From the NCBI GenBank assembly GCA_016871515.1, contig VHDE01000021.1, positions 1 through 59,847 on the forward strand: a stretch of 59,847 bases of DNA, given 5' to 3'. Source of the stretch: Verrucomicrobiota bacterium. GTDB lineage: Bacteria > Verrucomicrobiota > Verrucomicrobiia > Limisphaerales > SIBE01. This document shows, piece after piece, positions 45,694 through 53,827 of this stretch. Each line of letters begins with the position of its first letter. Positions within the stretch are counted from its first letter, which is position 1. The notes under the pieces are model-generated. The model was given only the letters and a program-made list of their open reading frames with translations. It searched no databases and had not been told where the DNA came from. The translations under genes and the position numbers were made by a program.

Positions 45694-47511
45694 TCAGCGG
45701 TCCCAGGGGAACTTCAAAGTCGGTGCATTCGCGTATCGCTTCATCTTGAAGTTCAAACGACCAGCACAGCCAGGAGCAAGCTTCACAACCAGCGAAGGAG
45801 CATTGATCTCTCGTGACTCGTTACGAAATGAGACGGAGACGAATTGATGCTCCGCAAAGCCACCGGCTTGAATCGTTAGAGTACGGGATGTGAGCTGGTT
45901 CAAGTTCACGAGACTCAATGTTACTTCATCGGCGCTGAGCTTTTCCACCAAGGCGGCAACGTCATCGGGAATTCCTGCGCGTCGCGCCACCGGATCGAAG
46001 TATCGGACGCGGCAATGCAATACCGAACCTTTATTCCCAGGATGAATGCCGCCCATCATGAGTTCGATCAACGATGAAACGCTGGCCGGGTTGAATTGCA
46101 TGGGGTCATCCGAAAGCCGCGTGTCCGGCGTCGTTCTGTCTTCGCGCATGCTTTCGACGCGTTGACGAATGCGAGCGAACTCACTTCGAAGAGCTGTTTC
46201 CGGGTACTCCGCATTCTTGGCATCCAGGAAATCAAGCCAAGGGTTTCTGGGCACGCGCAACCGGTCTTCGTGCCGCATGGAAAGATAGTAGGTTTCGAGC
46301 GCGTTCTGATTGTGCTCCCCCGGCACGAAATCGTACCAGCCTTTGTCGCCGTGCATGCGCGGATGCATCGGTCTTCCACCGATCGTTTTCTTTTGGCCAT
46401 TGATTCTCGCCGTTTGTTTGCGCCACGCGTCGAGATATTGATCATCCGCTGTCAAGAGATAGGCGTTCATGAAGCCGACAAAACCGAGATGGTGCGTGTT
46501 CCGGTGCGCCAACTTCCCGGTCTGAGGCACAACCACTGTAAATCCCCACCCGTACGCGCCGCCATACCACTTACCATCGCATTCGCTTCCAATCTTGCCG
46601 TCCAAACCGATGTTCGTCGGGATGATGTCGTTATTGGCTGCCATGCGTTCGCGCCAGGCGTCCACGTATTCGAGCAGCCAGTGTTTGTATTTCTCTTCGC
46701 CCGTGAGCATGTAAGCATTCAGCGCGAGCGACGTGGCCAGCAGATTCTGCGGATGATCACCCACGATGTCGGTGTACTCTTTGAAGTGGTCGAGCATCTC
46801 TTGATAATTGCGCTCGCCATGTCCGAGCCGAAAACGGTTTTCGACTTCGATCGGATCGCCAGCCCAATCTAAGGCGGTCGCTTTGCGCAAGAGGGGGCCT
46901 CGGCTGCCATTGAACATGCTGCGGATGATCTTGTGCTTCGGATCGTAGTTCGGAGCGCCCGCGTCTTCGTTCATGTAAAACCCCGCAAAGCGCCGAACAC
47001 GCTTCTGGAAATTCAAATCATTTGGATCGGACAATCCTTGCAAATTGAACACGGTGAGGCCTTCGCCATTGTGAACCCAATCAAACATCACCGGAAACTC
47101 TTTGTAGTACATGCCGTCACGTGCGAACGGAACCTGGGACGTTTTAGCCTGTGTGTACTGCCGGAGATGCCCTTCCCAAGCTTTCTTGTACATTTCGAGA
47201 ACGACGTCCGGTGCACCGAGGGCGTGCAGAATCGGCCAGTCATTGCAATTCTCGATTGCATCATCGGGTCCGTCATCGCCACCCCATCGCTCGACGCACA
47301 ACAAATATCCGCGTTCATCAAAGTAACGGGCAAAGAACTCTTGGCAGGCAGCTGTGTTGGCGCGAATCAACTCTCGCTCGAGAAGAGCCCAATTCGGAGG
47401 TGGCATCGGCGAATCGATGATCAGCACGGCCGGGTTAGCCGGAAACCCGGAGCGTGTCGTGAGCAAAAGGAAAGTGAAGGTAATGAGAACGCCTTTGAGA
47501 AGAGAGTTCAT
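45694..47511 (-). CDS. Secreted protein of unknown function
   Basis: A 605-aa exported protein; I do not recognise the family with certainty. The N-terminus is a signal peptide (LLKGVLITFTFLLLTTRSGF). The body is rich in aromatic and alpha-helical segments with paired helix motifs (ATSLALNAYMLTGEEKYKHW, GFMNAYLLTADDQYLDAWRK), as in alpha/alpha-toroid or six-hairpin glycosidase-type proteins. A beta-rich C-terminal part (VTLSLVNLNQLTSRTLTIQA) follows. A polysaccharide-acting enzyme is possible but not shown. The ATG at 47511 is the only good start. It appears monocistronic. Confidence 0.75.
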   Translation of the reverse strand: MNSLLKGVLITFTFLLLTTRSGFPANPAVLIIDSPMPPPNWALLERELIRANTAACQEFFARYFDERGYLLCVERWGGDDGPDDAIENCNDWPILHALGAPDVVLEMYKKAWEGHLRQYTQAKTSQVPFARDGMYYKEFPVMFDWVHNGEGLTVFNLQGLSDPNDLNFQKRVRRFAGFYMNEDAGAPNYDPKHKIIRSMFNGSRGPLLRKATALDWAGDPIEVENRFRLGHGERNYQEMLDHFKEYTDIVGDHPQNLLATSLALNAYMLTGEEKYKHWLLEYVDAWRERMAANNDIIPTNIGLDGKIGSECDGKWYGGAYGWGFTVVVPQTGKLAHRNTHHLGFVGFMNAYLLTADDQYLDAWRKQTARINGQKKTIGGRPMHPRMHGDKGWYDFVPGEHNQNALETYYLSMRHEDRLRVPRNPWLDFLDAKNAEYPETALRSEFARIRQRVESMREDRTTPDTRLSDDPMQFNPASVSSLIELMMGGIHPGNKGSVLHCRVRYFDPVARRAGIPDDVAALVEKLSADEVTLSLVNLNQLTSRTLTIQAGGFAEHQFVSVSFRNESREINAPSLVVKLAPGCAGRLNFKMKRYANAPTLKFPWDR

Positions 47512-48107
47512 GGATGCTGACTGTTTAACTAAGGCATGAAGTTTACGTCGGAAAGTCTAAAAACTCTTGAAGAGTTGCACACGAGTGCATCACCAGCTGT
47601 AGGCGGAAATCGCGAAGCATCGGAGCGCACGGATGCCGAGCACGTGACGAGTATCGCGTAACGCAGACTTTCGTCTGCCATATCGCAGTCAATCAGCCAC
47701 CGTTCGGCGGCGGAAGAATGCAGTCGCTGACAGTTGCAGCGCCCCTCTCCCTAACCCTCTCCCCATCCGATGGGGCGAGGGAAAAGACGTTGGTGTCGTG
47801 CGCGTTTTTGCCATCAGACCTTGACTGTTCGCAACAGCTCTCTGCCCTCTCCCCATCGGATGGGGAGAGGGTTAGGGAGAGGGGCGACCTTCACCTTGCT
47901 ACTTGGAAGAATTGTATTCTGCGAACCGCCCACAAGTTCGAGGTCCCGGAAGGCCGGACGGTCTGCCGATTACCAATCGGCGATACAGCAGACTGAAAGT
48001 CTGAGTTTACGCTAAAGGCATCCACACTCTTGGGCGTAACGGTGGCAATAGCACGGCGGACAATGCCTTGTTGACAGCAAGTTGCGCAGCGAGTTATTCC
48101 TGTTCGC
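47512..48107. other. Repeat-rich region between divergent genes
   Basis: It contains the nested structure described at 47655-48008 and no supported gene. The remaining parts should hold the promoters of both flanking genes. Confidence 0.6.
47655..48008. mobile_element. MITE-2 flanked by inverted family-A repeats
   Basis: A family-A unit at 47655-47688 (CGTAACGCAGACTTTCGTCT), a complete MITE-2 element at about 47741-47886, and an inverted family-A unit at 47961-48008 (CGGCGATACAGCAGACTGAA) form a nested palindrome. The MITE-2 arms are GCCCCTCTCCCTAACCCTCT plus the CCCCATCCGATGGGG core, and their reverse complement. Confidence 0.7.
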
Positions 48108-48788
48108 ATGCCACGGGAACGTTGCTCATTTCGAGGCGCCTCGGATCGGCCGAGTGCGGTTGGCTTCACACTGATCGAGCTTCTTGTTGTCATCGCGATC
48201 ATCGCGATTCTTGCGGGAATGCTCTTCCCCATGTTGGGTCGCGCGAAAGAGGGCGGGCGTCGGACGCATTGCATCAATAACCTCCGCCAGATCGGGCTTG
48301 GCATTCAGATGTATCAAGAAGACTTCAATGATCGTCCGCCGCTCTATTTGGTGAATCCGGGACGCAAAACTTTCGGCTACGTTGGTGGAACGAACGAATA
48401 TCTCGAGAAGGGCTACATCAGCAGCACCAACTCTTTCATCTGCTTATCGGATCGCACACGGGGCAGGATCCCGATTGATCTGGGCTGGGAATATTTCGGC
48501 GACTTCACGACAAGCTACGCGTATCACATGGGACCTTGGCAGCAAACGACTCAGGAAGGGAAGACGTGGCTGAAGACACAGATCAACCGGTGGAACGCGC
48601 GATTTATAGTCGCGGCGTGCCCGTGGCACCGGCATCTCTGGCAAGGTTGGACCAAGACGAACACGTCGGGTTGGGGCAGCCGCCAGACAAAGATCAAGGA
48701 TTTGTCCCTTCGCTATGATGGCAGTGTCGATAGCTTCATCTGGCCATCGCAAAATTGGGAGGAAGAACCTTACACGAAGCTACGGTAA
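48108..48788 (+). CDS. Pseudopilin, short form
   Basis: A 226-aa prepilin-like protein. The hydrophobic helix is again [20 protein letters not shown], with the cleavage site before it, then [20 protein letters not shown] as in the family. It ends in a shortened region with [11 protein letters not shown], so the H-X9-DG motif is weak or lost. The ATG at 48108 is used. It is related to the protein at 44564-45385 but well diverged. Confidence 0.88.
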   Translation: MPRERCSFRGASDRPSAVGFTLIELLVVIAIIAILAGMLFPMLGRAKEGGRRTHCINNLRQIGLGIQMYQEDFNDRPPLYLVNPGRKTFGYVGGTNEYLEKGYISSTNSFICLSDRTRGRIPIDLGWEYFGDFTTSYAYHMGPWQQTTQEGKTWLKTQINRWNARFIVAACPWHRHLWQGWTKTNTSGWGSRQTKIKDLSLRYDGSVDSFIWPSQNWEEEPYTKLR

Positions 48789-49342
48789 GCGATTCGTGAA
48801 ACCACAAATCGCCCGAGACCTCTTGTGCTCCAAACTGTCCGTGGCCTGCGGTGAAAATCCAATTTCGGATTCTGCTGTCCCACTCTTTTGCCTTAAAGGG
48901 AAGCATTGGACCTTAAAGCGGCGATTGATCTGAACAGGAGGCAACGGAGGAAACAGAAAGATAAAGACTTGGACTCGAAGGGGAGCTTGCAGGGACGTTC
49001 ACCGGTCAGGTGCGATTCAAACAACAGCGCTGTTCTGGACAAATCTCTCCAACTCTGTTGCCTCTGTTCCCTCTTGTTCGGCCCAGCTGCTGTTTTCAGG
49101 TTGAATTGAACCGCAGATGACGCCGATGAACACGGAAAGAGAAGCAGATACAGTAACCAATCGTGTCACCTGTAGGGTGAATGATGCGATGTCTACAGTT
49201 TCATTTTTTATTCATTCGCGTTATCGGCGAGATCCACGGTTCTAATCGCCGCTTTGGATCTACAGAGGTAGTTCAAAAAAAGAAACCGGACCGACGGCGG
49301 TCCGGTTTCTGTGTAAACTGACTTTACGTTGTTAGCAGTCTT
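48789..49342. other. Intergenic between convergent genes
   Basis: Apart from the terminator at 49274-49310 I see no gene or repeat. A 67-codon frame near 48906 has no coding character. Confidence 0.5.
49274..49310 (-). terminator. Rho-independent terminator of the discoidin/LamG gene
   Basis: On the minus strand, AGAAACCGGACC and GGTCCGGTTTCT form a perfect 12-bp stem around a 6-base loop and are followed by a T-tract of seven (A-run at 49274-49280 on the plus strand). It lies just after the stop of the 1363-aa gene. Confidence 0.9.
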
Positions 49343-52300
49343 TTACGGAACTACGCGATAGAACTTGCGGGCTCCTGAAGCTGCCTCTTTGAACGGACTG
49401 GTCGCATTCGCTACATCGGCCCAAGGTCCGGTTACGGCTGCGGACGATTGCAATCGGCCGCCTTCGAACGTGATCGTCACGCTGCCGGCCGCGAACGTAA
49501 CGCCAGCCTTGGGTTGGCTGACAACCACGGGCGGCGTAACTTTGACCGTGGTGACGGCTTGGCCGGCCTTGCCCGCGTCGTACACCTTCGAGACCTCATC
49601 GCCCGTAAGAGCTCGAGTCCAGAGCACGACATCGTCGAGTTGGCCACTCAAGAAATTGGGCGAGGCAGCGTCGGGACCCAGAGCACTGGTCGGGTCTGCC
49701 GTGTCGGCCAAATTCAACCTTGCGCCCATCGAGATATACTTCATGTCGGGCGGATTGATGGTTGTGATGTAATCGGTAGAGGCAACCTCAACGCCATTCA
49801 AATAGAGGCGGAGCTGTGCTCCGTCGCCACTAAACGCCACATGCTGCCATGATCCGAGCGGGAAGGCGTTCGGCGCAGTGGCCCGAACGACGTTGGGACC
49901 GGCTCCAATGGCGCCAGACAGTCGCGCGACATTGGCGTCCTGATCGAACACCAAGCCCACTTCAAACTGTCCGGCCAAACTGGCGCCTCGAGCATTTACT
50001 CCGACACCCAGCGTTCCTTGTGCATTCCGGAAAATCGCCACGTCTGACGCGACTCCAGCGCGGATATTCACCCACGCCGAACCGGCGATTTGTCTTTTAG
50101 CCTTCGTGTAATCATCGACGAAAACGTACGTTGACGCGCCGTCCAGTGTGAGGGCGTTGCCAACCTGCCCTTTGGCCCAGGCAGCCGTACCATTAACCTG
50201 GCCGGCCTTCCCACCGGCTGCAGCATTGGCCGCGGTCGATCCGGCCGTTTCGTCGAGTTTCCAATACCCGATCAACTGGTCATTGATATCGAACTTCGAT
50301 ATCCGGAGCGACGCGTTCTTGCTAATTGTGCTGCCGCCCGGGTTGAACACTGCAACGCTGTAAAGGGCGGCGTCAGCCTCGCTTACGCCAGCAATCGTCA
50401 GAGTCGGCGTCGTAGCGCCACTGATATTTCCGCCATTGGGAATGTTGCGACCGTTCTTCTGCCACTGGTAGGTCAGATTGTTCCCGGTGGCTGTTACGGA
50501 CAATCTCGTCGTGCCTCCAGAGGCGACGACCGTAGGTTGCGGATCGCTCGTGATCGCAGGAGGATCGCCGGCCGGAGGAGCGTTCAGAATGAGCTGAACG
50601 GCGTTCAGCGCCGACCCACGGTCATAATCACCCGCGACAGTTTCCCAAGTTAACGTGATGGTCCCATTGTTTGGGCGAACATTGTCGAAACGAACATAGC
50701 TCGCGACCGTGCGATTCTTCGCATCGGTGCTCGAACCGCGGTAGAACCCGGGCGCGGCATTATATTCATCGGCATTCATCGAGCGGATATAATAAGTTTG
50801 CGAGCTTTGACCGGTGATCGTGAAATTCGCTTCTTGGAATTGAAGCGGAATATTAACGATATACGCAATGACGGTGTGGGTTCCAGCCGGCACGCTGCCA
50901 AAGGTGATTGTCGCCGGCGTACCGCGATTGGCATAAAGGAGACCGTTTAACATTCTTTGAGTAGCGGAACCATCACCTGTGCCGGAACCCCACGAGCCGG
51001 AAGCCTGCCACTCGACCGTCATGGTGGACTCCTTGTTGTCGCTTTCCAGAAGCAGTGCTGGCGGGTCTAGATTCGCGTCGGGCAGTGATCCACTGCCGGC
51101 GTTAGCGCCATTGATCCAATAGGCCTGTTGGTGGATGCCCGCGATGTCGTCAGAGTTCATGAGTGTCGGCGCGCCATTGGCTCCACCGCCTCGAAAACTG
51201 ATACCAATACTCTTGGTCGCGCTCGGCTTGAAAATGTTGGCCTTGACCTGGACACTCTTCTCGCAACCGACGATCTGGGCGTGGTAAACGTTCGTGGCGT
51301 TCGCGGGAGTGATCGCATCAGTGGTGTAGCTGGATTGCCTTGCCCCGGGAATTGGTTGCCCGTTCATATACCACTGCAGCGGCCAGGGTCCATTGACGAC
51401 CGCTGTGAATGTTGCTTTGGCCCCTTCCAAGACCGGCGTGTCCACCGGTTGCGTGAGGAACCGCGCTTTGTTGCAATCCGCTCCGGAGGTGATCGCGACT
51501 AATTCGACTTCGGCGATCTGGAAGCAGCATCCATTTACCGTCTGCGTTTCATGGACCGTAACGCGGTAGTGTTTGTACGCCTTTTTATTCGCGAAATAGA
51601 ATTCCTGTGTTTGGAAGCGAGCGGTGTAAGCAGGGATGTTATCGAGGCGGGTAATCAGTTCCCAATTCCCACCAGCAAATGTAGTGACAGCCGCGTCATT
51701 TGAGCCTTCAATGGTGACAATCTTGGGATCGCGCTCCACGGCGTCGTTAGCGGATTGCAACGTGATGCCAGTGATTGTTGTCGAACCAATCGAGGGAGTG
51801 ACGACAAAGCCGGAAGGTTTCCCATTGGTGCGTGTGTCGAAGTTCAGGTATTTCGTTGGTTTGCCGTCGATCGCATTTGCCACGCCTTCCGAACCGGGAC
51901 TATTCGATGACGAAGCGATAATTGGATCGCCAGGTTGTGTGACATCCGTCGGGGCGCCTGTTCCGAGCAGTTCGACCTCGGCGATTTGGAAGCAGCAACC
52001 GTTAACAGTTTGAGTTTCCAGGACCGTCCAGCGGTAATGCCGGTAGGGTTTTAGGTTGTCGAAAACGAAGGTCTGCGTTTGGAAACGAGCGGTGTAAGCA
52101 GGAATGTTATCCAGTTTCACGATTTGTTCCCAATTGCCCGCGCTAAACGTGGACACGGTGGCGTCGTTCGAGCCTTCCAGTGTGATAATCTTGGGATCGC
52201 GCTCAACAGCGTCATTTGCCGATTGCATCGTAATCCCGGTGACCACTGTTCGTCCAATCGATGGACTAACGATGAATCCAGAGGGTTTCCCATTGGTGCG

Positions 52301-53434
52301 TGTGTCGAAATTCAGGTATTTCGTTGGTTTGCCGTCGATCGCATTTGCCACGCCTTCCGAACCGGGACTGTTGGACGAGGACGCAATGACCGGATCACCG
52401 GGCTGAGTAATGTCCGGAGGCAGCGAACTTCCAAGCAGTTCAACTTCCGCGATCTGGAAGCAGCAGCCGTTCACGGTTTGAGTTTCTAGAACGGTCCAGC
52501 GGTAATGCTTGTAAGGTTTCGGATTGTCAAAAAGAAACGTCTGGGTTTGGAAGCGTGCCGTGTAAGCAGGAATGTCATCAATCCTCTTGATAAGTTCCCA
52601 GTTGCCGGCGCCGAAGGTTGTGACCGCTGAATCATTGGAACCTTCCAAAGTGATAATCTTTGGATCACGTTCCACCGCGTCGTTGGCCGATTGCATCGTA
52701 AGGCCGATGACACGGGTAACTCCTACAGATGGTGTCACGATGAAACCCGAAGGCTTGCCGCCGGTGCGAGTATCAAAATTCAGGTATTTCGTCGGCTTGC
52801 CGTCGATGGCGTTCGCAACGCCTTCGGAGCCGGGACTATTGGATGACGAAGCAATGACTGCGTCACCCGGTTGCGTCACATCTCCGGGCAATAAGGTTCC
52901 AAGCAACTCAACTTCCGCAATTTGAAAACAACAGCCATTAACCGTTTGCGTTTCATGGACTGTCCAACGGTAATGCTTGTAGGGTTTCGCGTTGTCGAAA
53001 TTGAACGACTGGGTTTGGAATCGCGCCGTGTACGCTGGAATGTTATCCAGGCGGGCGATCAACGTCCAATTGCCTTGACCGAAAGCGGTGACCGTGCTGT
53101 CGTTGGAGCCTTCCAGGGTAACAATCTTGGGATCGCGTTCGACCGCGTCGTTAGCCGATTGCATCGTAATTCCCGTCACAACCGTTGTTCCGATCGAGGG
53201 AGTAACGACAAAACCGGACGGTTTTCCGCCCGTTCGAGTGTCGAAATTCAAATATTTCGTCGGCTTTCCATCGATGGCATTGGCGACACCTTCGGAGCCG
53301 GGGCTATTCGACGAAGACGCGATGATCGGGTCACCCGGCTGAGTGACGTCCTGTTGGGCATTCACAGCCGTAGCCGCTACGGCTAACAGGGCCGCGGCGA
53401 CTGGCCAGAGTTTGGGGGTACGTTTTGGTCTCAT
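49343..53434 (-). CDS. Exoprotein with four discoidin-like repeats, Ig and LamG domains
   Basis: A secreted protein of 1363 aa. After a signal peptide (PVAAALLAVAATAVNA) come four tandem 156-residue repeats (residues 29-184, 185-340, 341-496, 497-652), each starting DVTQPGD or DITQPGD and containing SSSNSPGSEGVANAIDGKPT, SANDAVERDPKI and NGCCFQIAEVEL; they resemble discoidin/F5-8C domains. Then an Ig-like domain (FLTQPVDTPVLEGAKATFTA), a beta-rich part, a second Ig-like domain (SGGTTRLSVTATGNNLTYQW), a LamG domain (QLIGYWKLDETAGSTAANAA), and a short C-terminal module ending ARKFYRVVP. It probably binds carbohydrate or the cell surface; no catalytic domain is seen. It ends at a strong terminator. 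Confidence 0.88.
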   Translation of the reverse strand: MRPKRTPKLWPVAAALLAVAATAVNAQQDVTQPGDPIIASSSNSPGSEGVANAIDGKPTKYLNFDTRTGGKPSGFVVTPSIGTTVVTGITMQSANDAVERDPKIVTLEGSNDSTVTAFGQGNWTLIARLDNIPAYTARFQTQSFNFDNAKPYKHYRWTVHETQTVNGCCFQIAEVELLGTLLPGDVTQPGDAVIASSSNSPGSEGVANAIDGKPTKYLNFDTRTGGKPSGFIVTPSVGVTRVIGLTMQSANDAVERDPKIITLEGSNDSAVTTFGAGNWELIKRIDDIPAYTARFQTQTFLFDNPKPYKHYRWTVLETQTVNGCCFQIAEVELLGSSLPPDITQPGDPVIASSSNSPGSEGVANAIDGKPTKYLNFDTRTNGKPSGFIVSPSIGRTVVTGITMQSANDAVERDPKIITLEGSNDATVSTFSAGNWEQIVKLDNIPAYTARFQTQTFVFDNLKPYRHYRWTVLETQTVNGCCFQIAEVELLGTGAPTDVTQPGDPIIASSSNSPGSEGVANAIDGKPTKYLNFDTRTNGKPSGFVVTPSIGSTTITGITLQSANDAVERDPKIVTIEGSNDAAVTTFAGGNWELITRLDNIPAYTARFQTQEFYFANKKAYKHYRVTVHETQTVNGCCFQIAEVELVAITSGADCNKARFLTQPVDTPVLEGAKATFTAVVNGPWPLQWYMNGQPIPGARQSSYTTDAITPANATNVYHAQIVGCEKSVQVKANIFKPSATKSIGISFRGGGANGAPTLMNSDDIAGIHQQAYWINGANAGSGSLPDANLDPPALLLESDNKESTMTVEWQASGSWGSGTGDGSATQRMLNGLLYANRGTPATITFGSVPAGTHTVIAYIVNIPLQFQEANFTITGQSSQTYYIRSMNADEYNAAPGFYRGSSTDAKNRTVASYVRFDNVRPNNGTITLTWETVAGDYDRGSALNAVQLILNAPPAGDPPAITSDPQPTVVASGGTTRLSVTATGNNLTYQWQKNGRNIPNGGNISGATTPTLTIAGVSEADAALYSVAVFNPGGSTISKNASLRISKFDINDQLIGYWKLDETAGSTAANAAAGGKAGQVNGTAAWAKGQVGNALTLDGASTYVFVDDYTKAKRQIAGSAWVNIRAGVASDVAIFRNAQGTLGVGVNARGASLAGQFEVGLVFDQDANVARLSGAIGAGPNVVRATAPNAFPLGSWQHVAFSGDGAQLRLYLNGVEVASTDYITTINPPDMKYISMGARLNLADTADPTSALGPDAASPNFLSGQLDDVVLWTRALTGDEVSKVYDAGKAGQAVTTVKVTPPVVVSQPKAGVTFAAGSVTITFEGGRLQSSAAVTGPWADVANATSPFKEAASGARKFYRVVP
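51947..53350 (-). repeat. Tandem 468-bp coding repeats (units 1-3; unit 4 continues to about 51479)
   Basis: The discoidin-like units of the 1363-aa gene have an exact period of 468 bp: 52883-53350, 52415-52882, 51947-52414, and the fourth from 51946 to about 51479. All units have the same number of codons with no indels. Their DNA similarity makes the region prone to unit gain or loss and to assembly collapse. Confidence 0.85.
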
Positions 53435-53827
53435 ATATTGGATGTACTAGCGGTTAATTGGGAACATGGCGCGAAGGTTAGTAAATAATTTGTCTCAGGG
53501 TCAACCATTTTATCCCAATGCAGAAGCAAATGGCGCATCCCGAGGTTGTCGGCACAATCGTCGCGGCGGGCATCCTGCCTGCCGTAGAGCCGAGCCATCT
53601 TGCCCGGCGGATCACGCGCACGCACTCCAACGCAGCCTCCTCGTTTCAAGCGTTGCTCCGGGCGGCAAGATGCACGCCCTCTACGGCAGGCAGGATCCCC
53701 GCCGGTATCGACAACCTCGGAATACACCGGAAGCAAATTGAGTGAGGAAGCAAAGAGCCGCTAAAGCCGAAAGGAATTGCTCGGTTGCGGTCGTAATTGC
53801 TTGCTTGCAGCCGCGAGGTCGTTCGTC
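53435..53827. other. Intergenic region with MITE-like copy 2
   Basis: Upstream of the 1363-aa gene and downstream of the FG-GAP gene. The central half is the MITE-like element at 53531-53730. No gene is supported. Confidence 0.6.
53531..53730 (-). mobile_element. MITE-like element, copy 2 (inverted)
   Basis: Terminal inverted repeats at 53563-53589 and 53679-53705 (GCGGCGGGCATCCTGCCTGC) and a core nearly identical to that of copy 1 at 6148-6329, in the opposite orientation. Both outer flanks carry the GACAACCTCGG segment, so the full inverted repeat of this copy is longer than in copy 1. No transposase is encoded. Confidence 0.75.

Noticed and set aside
47718..47996. Open frames with LSPSDGERVRERG-like text
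   Set aside because: They are translations of MITE-2; similar text arises from each copy (27.1, 44.4 and 47.8 kb).
51479..53350. CRISPR array or satellite DNA
   Set aside because: The 468-bp repeats are coding units of one gene without spacers; no CRISPR array is seen anywhere in the window.
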